This document shows positions 5,511 to 7,060 of a stretch of DNA of 7,060 bases, piece after piece (position 1 is the first letter of the stretch; each line of letters starts with the position of its first letter). The notes beneath the pieces are model-generated. The model did no database searches and had not been told where the DNA came from. It saw nothing but the letters and a program-made list of their open reading frames with translations. This DNA comes from Asaia bogorensis (GTDB taxonomy: Bacteria; Pseudomonadota; Alphaproteobacteria; Acetobacterales; Acetobacteraceae), in the NCBI GenBank assembly GCA_945873675.1, contig CAMCEP010000140.1, positions 1 through 7,060 of the forward strand. Reading direction: 5' to 3'. Both the position numbers and the translations under genes were made by a program.

Positions 5511-5532
5511 CGCCCCCGATTCGAGGGTCTAA
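5431..5532 (+). CDS. Candidate ilvB leader peptide overlapping the end of miaA
   Basis: A 33-codon ORF lies in a different frame from miaA. Residues 21-26 read FLILSV (5491-5508), with rare AT-rich codons TTG, ATT and TTA, so it carries Leu, Ile and Val codons next to the start of a branched-chain amino acid gene. It stops (TAA 5530-5532) at the foot of two hairpins that precede ilvB. Leader-peptide attenuation of ilvBN is known in Caulobacter crescentus. No good Shine-Dalgarno precedes the ATG; a GTG at 5467 in the same frame is an alternative start giving 21 residues. Only four branched-chain codons are clustered, fewer than in the enterobacterial leaders. It could be a chance ORF. Confidence 0.4.
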   Translation: MRDLNVWRNFRKVNRPNFSHFLILSVDAPDSRV

Positions 5533-5539
5533 CAGGCCC
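5525..5539 (+). other. Small hairpin at the leader ORF stop codon
   Basis: GGGTCT (5525-5530) can pair with AGGCCC (5534-5539), one G-U pair included, around a 3-base loop. The leader ORF stop codon TAA spans its loop. The segment GGCCCC (5535-5540) can instead pair with GGGGCC (5562-5567) of the downstream terminator-like stem, so the two foldings exclude each other. Pairings were read by eye, without energy calculation. Confidence 0.35.
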
Positions 5540-5544
5540 CCCTC

Positions 5545-5578
5545 TCCGGCCCTGAACCTTTGGGGCCGGACGCTTTTC
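5545..5578 (+). terminator. Terminator-like hairpin between miaA and ilvB (possible attenuator)
   Basis: TCCGGCCC (5545-5552) pairs perfectly with GGGCCGGA (5563-5570), and the stem can continue inward by two G-U pairs and one or two A-U pairs. CGCTTTTC follows, a short T-run. This fits a rho-independent terminator. It may close the miaA transcript, or act as the attenuator of ilvB, since it lies between the candidate leader ORF and the ilvB ribosome binding site. Confidence 0.6.
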
Positions 5579-5594
5579 ATGAAGGAAGTCACCC

Positions 5595-7060
5595 ATGTCT
5601 GCCGCGACCCAAGCCCCGCCCGCCTCTGATGCCCTGACCATGTCGGGTGCCGAGGTCGTATTGCGCGCGCTGAAGGATAACGGCGTTGAGGTGATTTTCG
5701 GCTATCCCGGCGGCGCGGTGCTGCCGATCTACGACGCGATTTTCCAGCAGAACGCCATTCGCCACATCCTGGTGCGCCACGAACAGGCGGCGGTGCATGC
5801 GGCGGAAGGCTATGCGCGTTCCACAGGCAAGGTTGGTGTGGTGCTGGTCACTTCCGGCCCTGGTGCCACCAATGCGGTGACGGGGCTTTTGGATGCGTTG
5901 ATGGATTCCGTGCCGGTGATTTGCCTGACCGGCCAGGTGCCGACGCATTTGATCGGCAATGATGCCTTCCAGGAAGCCGATACCACCGGCATCACCCGCC
6001 CCGCGACCAAGCATAATTATCTGGTCAAGAAATCCGAAGACCTGGCGCGCGTGATGCACGAAGCTTTTTATGTCGCGAAATCAGGCCGCCCCGGCCCGGT
6101 GGTGATTGATCTGCCGAAGGATATCCTGATCAACAAGGCGCCGTATCGGGAAGCGACCACGCAAAGCCATCGTTCCTATCGCCCGCGCACGGAACCTGAT
6201 GCCAAGGCCATCCGCGATGCGGTGCGCCTTTTGAAGCGCGCGCATCGCCCGATTGTCTATGCCGGCGGCGGCGTGATCAATGCCGGGCCGGAAGCATCGC
6301 GCCTGCTGCGCGAATTCGTGCGCATGACAGGGATGCCCTGCACCAATACGTTGATGGGGCTTGGCACCTATCCGGCGGAAGACCCGCAATTCCTTGGCAT
6401 GCTTGGCATGCACGGCACTTATGAAGCCAATCTGGCGATGCATGGCTGCGATGTCATGTTCAATATCGGCGCGCGTTTCGATGACCGCGTGACGGGGCGG
6501 CTCAATGCCTTCTCACCGACCTCCAAGAAGATCCATGCGGATATTGATCCGTCTTCGATCAACAAGAATGTTGCGGTGGATGTGCCGATTGTGGGTGATG
6601 CGGGCGCCGTGCTTGCCGCCATGATCGAAGCCTGGAAGGCGGATGAGGCGCCGCAGGACAAAGGCGCCATTGCCGCCTGGTGGCGCCAGATTGATGGCTG
6701 GCGCGGCAAGGATTGCTTGCGCTATCGCCAGGAAGGCAAAATCATCAAGCCGCAGCATGCGGTGAAGCGGCTTTATGAGATCACCCGCGAATTGGGGCGT
6801 GAGACCTTCATCACCACTGAAGTTGGTCAGCACCAAATGTGGGCCGCGCAATATTTCGGCTTTGACAAGCCCAATCGCTGGATGACCTCGGGCGGGCTTG
6901 GCACCATGGGCTATGGGCTGCCGGCGGCGATGGGCGTGCAGATCGCGCATCCGGATGCGCTGGTGATTGATATCGCCGGTGAGGCTTCGATCCTGATGAA
7001 TATTCAGGAAATGGGCACGCTCGCGCAATATCGCCTGCCGGTGAAGGTGTTCATTCTGAA
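5595..7060 (+). CDS. ilvB: Acetolactate synthase large subunit (biosynthetic), 3' end cut by window edge
   Basis: Direct translation gives 488 residues with no stop, about 100 short of the usual length of about 590. The enzyme joins two pyruvates, or pyruvate and 2-oxobutyrate, the first common step of valine, leucine and isoleucine synthesis, using thiamine diphosphate, magnesium and FAD. Seen: FGYPGGAVLPIYDA (35-48), catalytic Glu63 in RHEQAAVHAAEGYAR (61-75), TSGPGATN (86-93), GQVPTHLIGNDAFQE (113-127), the FAD-domain YAGGGVINAG (222-231), ARFDDRVTG (293-301), and the C-terminal thiamine domain from about 380. The magnesium motif reads GEAS (462-465) rather than the textbook GDG/GDAS, with Glu463 at the metal-binding Asp position. 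AAGGA (5582-5586), 8 bases before the ATG, supports the start. A small subunit gene (ilvN) is expected just outside the window. Confidence 0.96.
   Translation, partial: MSAATQAPPASDALTMSGAEVVLRALKDNGVEVIFGYPGGAVLPIYDAIFQQNAIRHILVRHEQAAVHAAEGYARSTGKVGVVLVTSGPGATNAVTGLLDALMDSVPVICLTGQVPTHLIGNDAFQEADTTGITRPATKHNYLVKKSEDLARVMHEAFYVAKSGRPGPVVIDLPKDILINKAPYREATTQSHRSYRPRTEPDAKAIRDAVRLLKRAHRPIVYAGGGVINAGPEASRLLREFVRMTGMPCTNTLMGLGTYPAEDPQFLGMLGMHGTYEANLAMHGCDVMFNIGARFDDRVTGRLNAFSPTSKKIHADIDPSSINKNVAVDVPIVGDAGAVLAAMIEAWKADEAPQDKGAIAAWWRQIDGWRGKDCLRYRQEGKIIKPQHAVKRLYEITRELGRETFITTEVGQHQMWAAQYFGFDKPNRWMTSGGLGTMGYGLPAAMGVQIAHPDALVIDIAGEASILMNIQEMGTLAQYRLPVKVFIL

Noticed and set aside
5579..5629. 16-codon ORF starting at 5579 (MKEVTHVCRD...) overlapping the ilvB start
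   Set aside because: It uses the region of the ilvB Shine-Dalgarno, has no ribosome binding site of its own, and shows no branched-chain codon cluster.
5589..7028. Minus-strand open frames across ilvB
   Set aside because: The plus strand encodes an intact acetolactate synthase throughout; the minus frames are His/Arg-rich antisense shadows.

Overview
The window is a compact, GC-rich stretch of bacterial chromosome carrying mostly housekeeping genes. The GC content (about 70% in the core genes), the acetolactate synthase sequence and the ParDE and RluA types suggest an alphaproteobacterium, possibly Rhodospirillales/Acetobacteraceae. That placement is inferred from sequence style, not from a search.

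Layout. At the left edge, on the minus strand, lies the 5' part of an RluA-type pseudouridine synthase. It diverges from a plus-strand PfkB-family sugar kinase, and the two start codons share one CATG. The kinase converges, 4 bp apart, on a minus-strand aspartate/glutamate racemase-family gene. A 202-bp divergent intergenic region follows, with a 10-bp palindrome and two long dyad symmetries, and leads into a plus-strand TauE/SafE membrane permease. The permease overlaps tail-to-tail by 8 bp with a minus-strand ParD/ParE-type toxin-antitoxin pair (antitoxin first, 17-bp overlap). That pair has its own candidate promoter with two 10-bp-spaced repeats. Upstream on the same strand is serB (phosphoserine phosphatase). 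It diverges, across only 20 bp, from miaA (tRNA dimethylallyltransferase). Last comes ilvB/ilvI (acetolactate synthase large subunit), cut by the right edge at codon 488. It was found by direct translation, because it has no stop inside the window.

How the genes relate. serB (serine synthesis) and ilvB (branched-chain amino acids) are biosynthetic, while miaA and the RluA-type enzyme modify RNA. Gene order alternates strands with almost no spacer, so several promoters must lie inside neighbouring coding sequence. The toxin-antitoxin pair is the most accessory-looking part: its GC is about 53% in counted blocks, against about 73% in serB.

Most notable is the miaA-ilvB junction. The last 90 bp of miaA are only 36% GC and encode a tail beyond the recognisable MiaA domain. 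A 33-codon ORF in another frame there contains a Phe-Leu-Ile-Leu-Ser-Val run and ends in front of a terminator-like hairpin 25 bp before ilvB. An upstream segment could pair with part of that hairpin. This looks like a transcription attenuator for ilvB whose leader peptide is nested in the end of miaA. I found no RNA genes, CRISPR arrays or insertion sequences, and no gene-free stretch longer than 300 bases.
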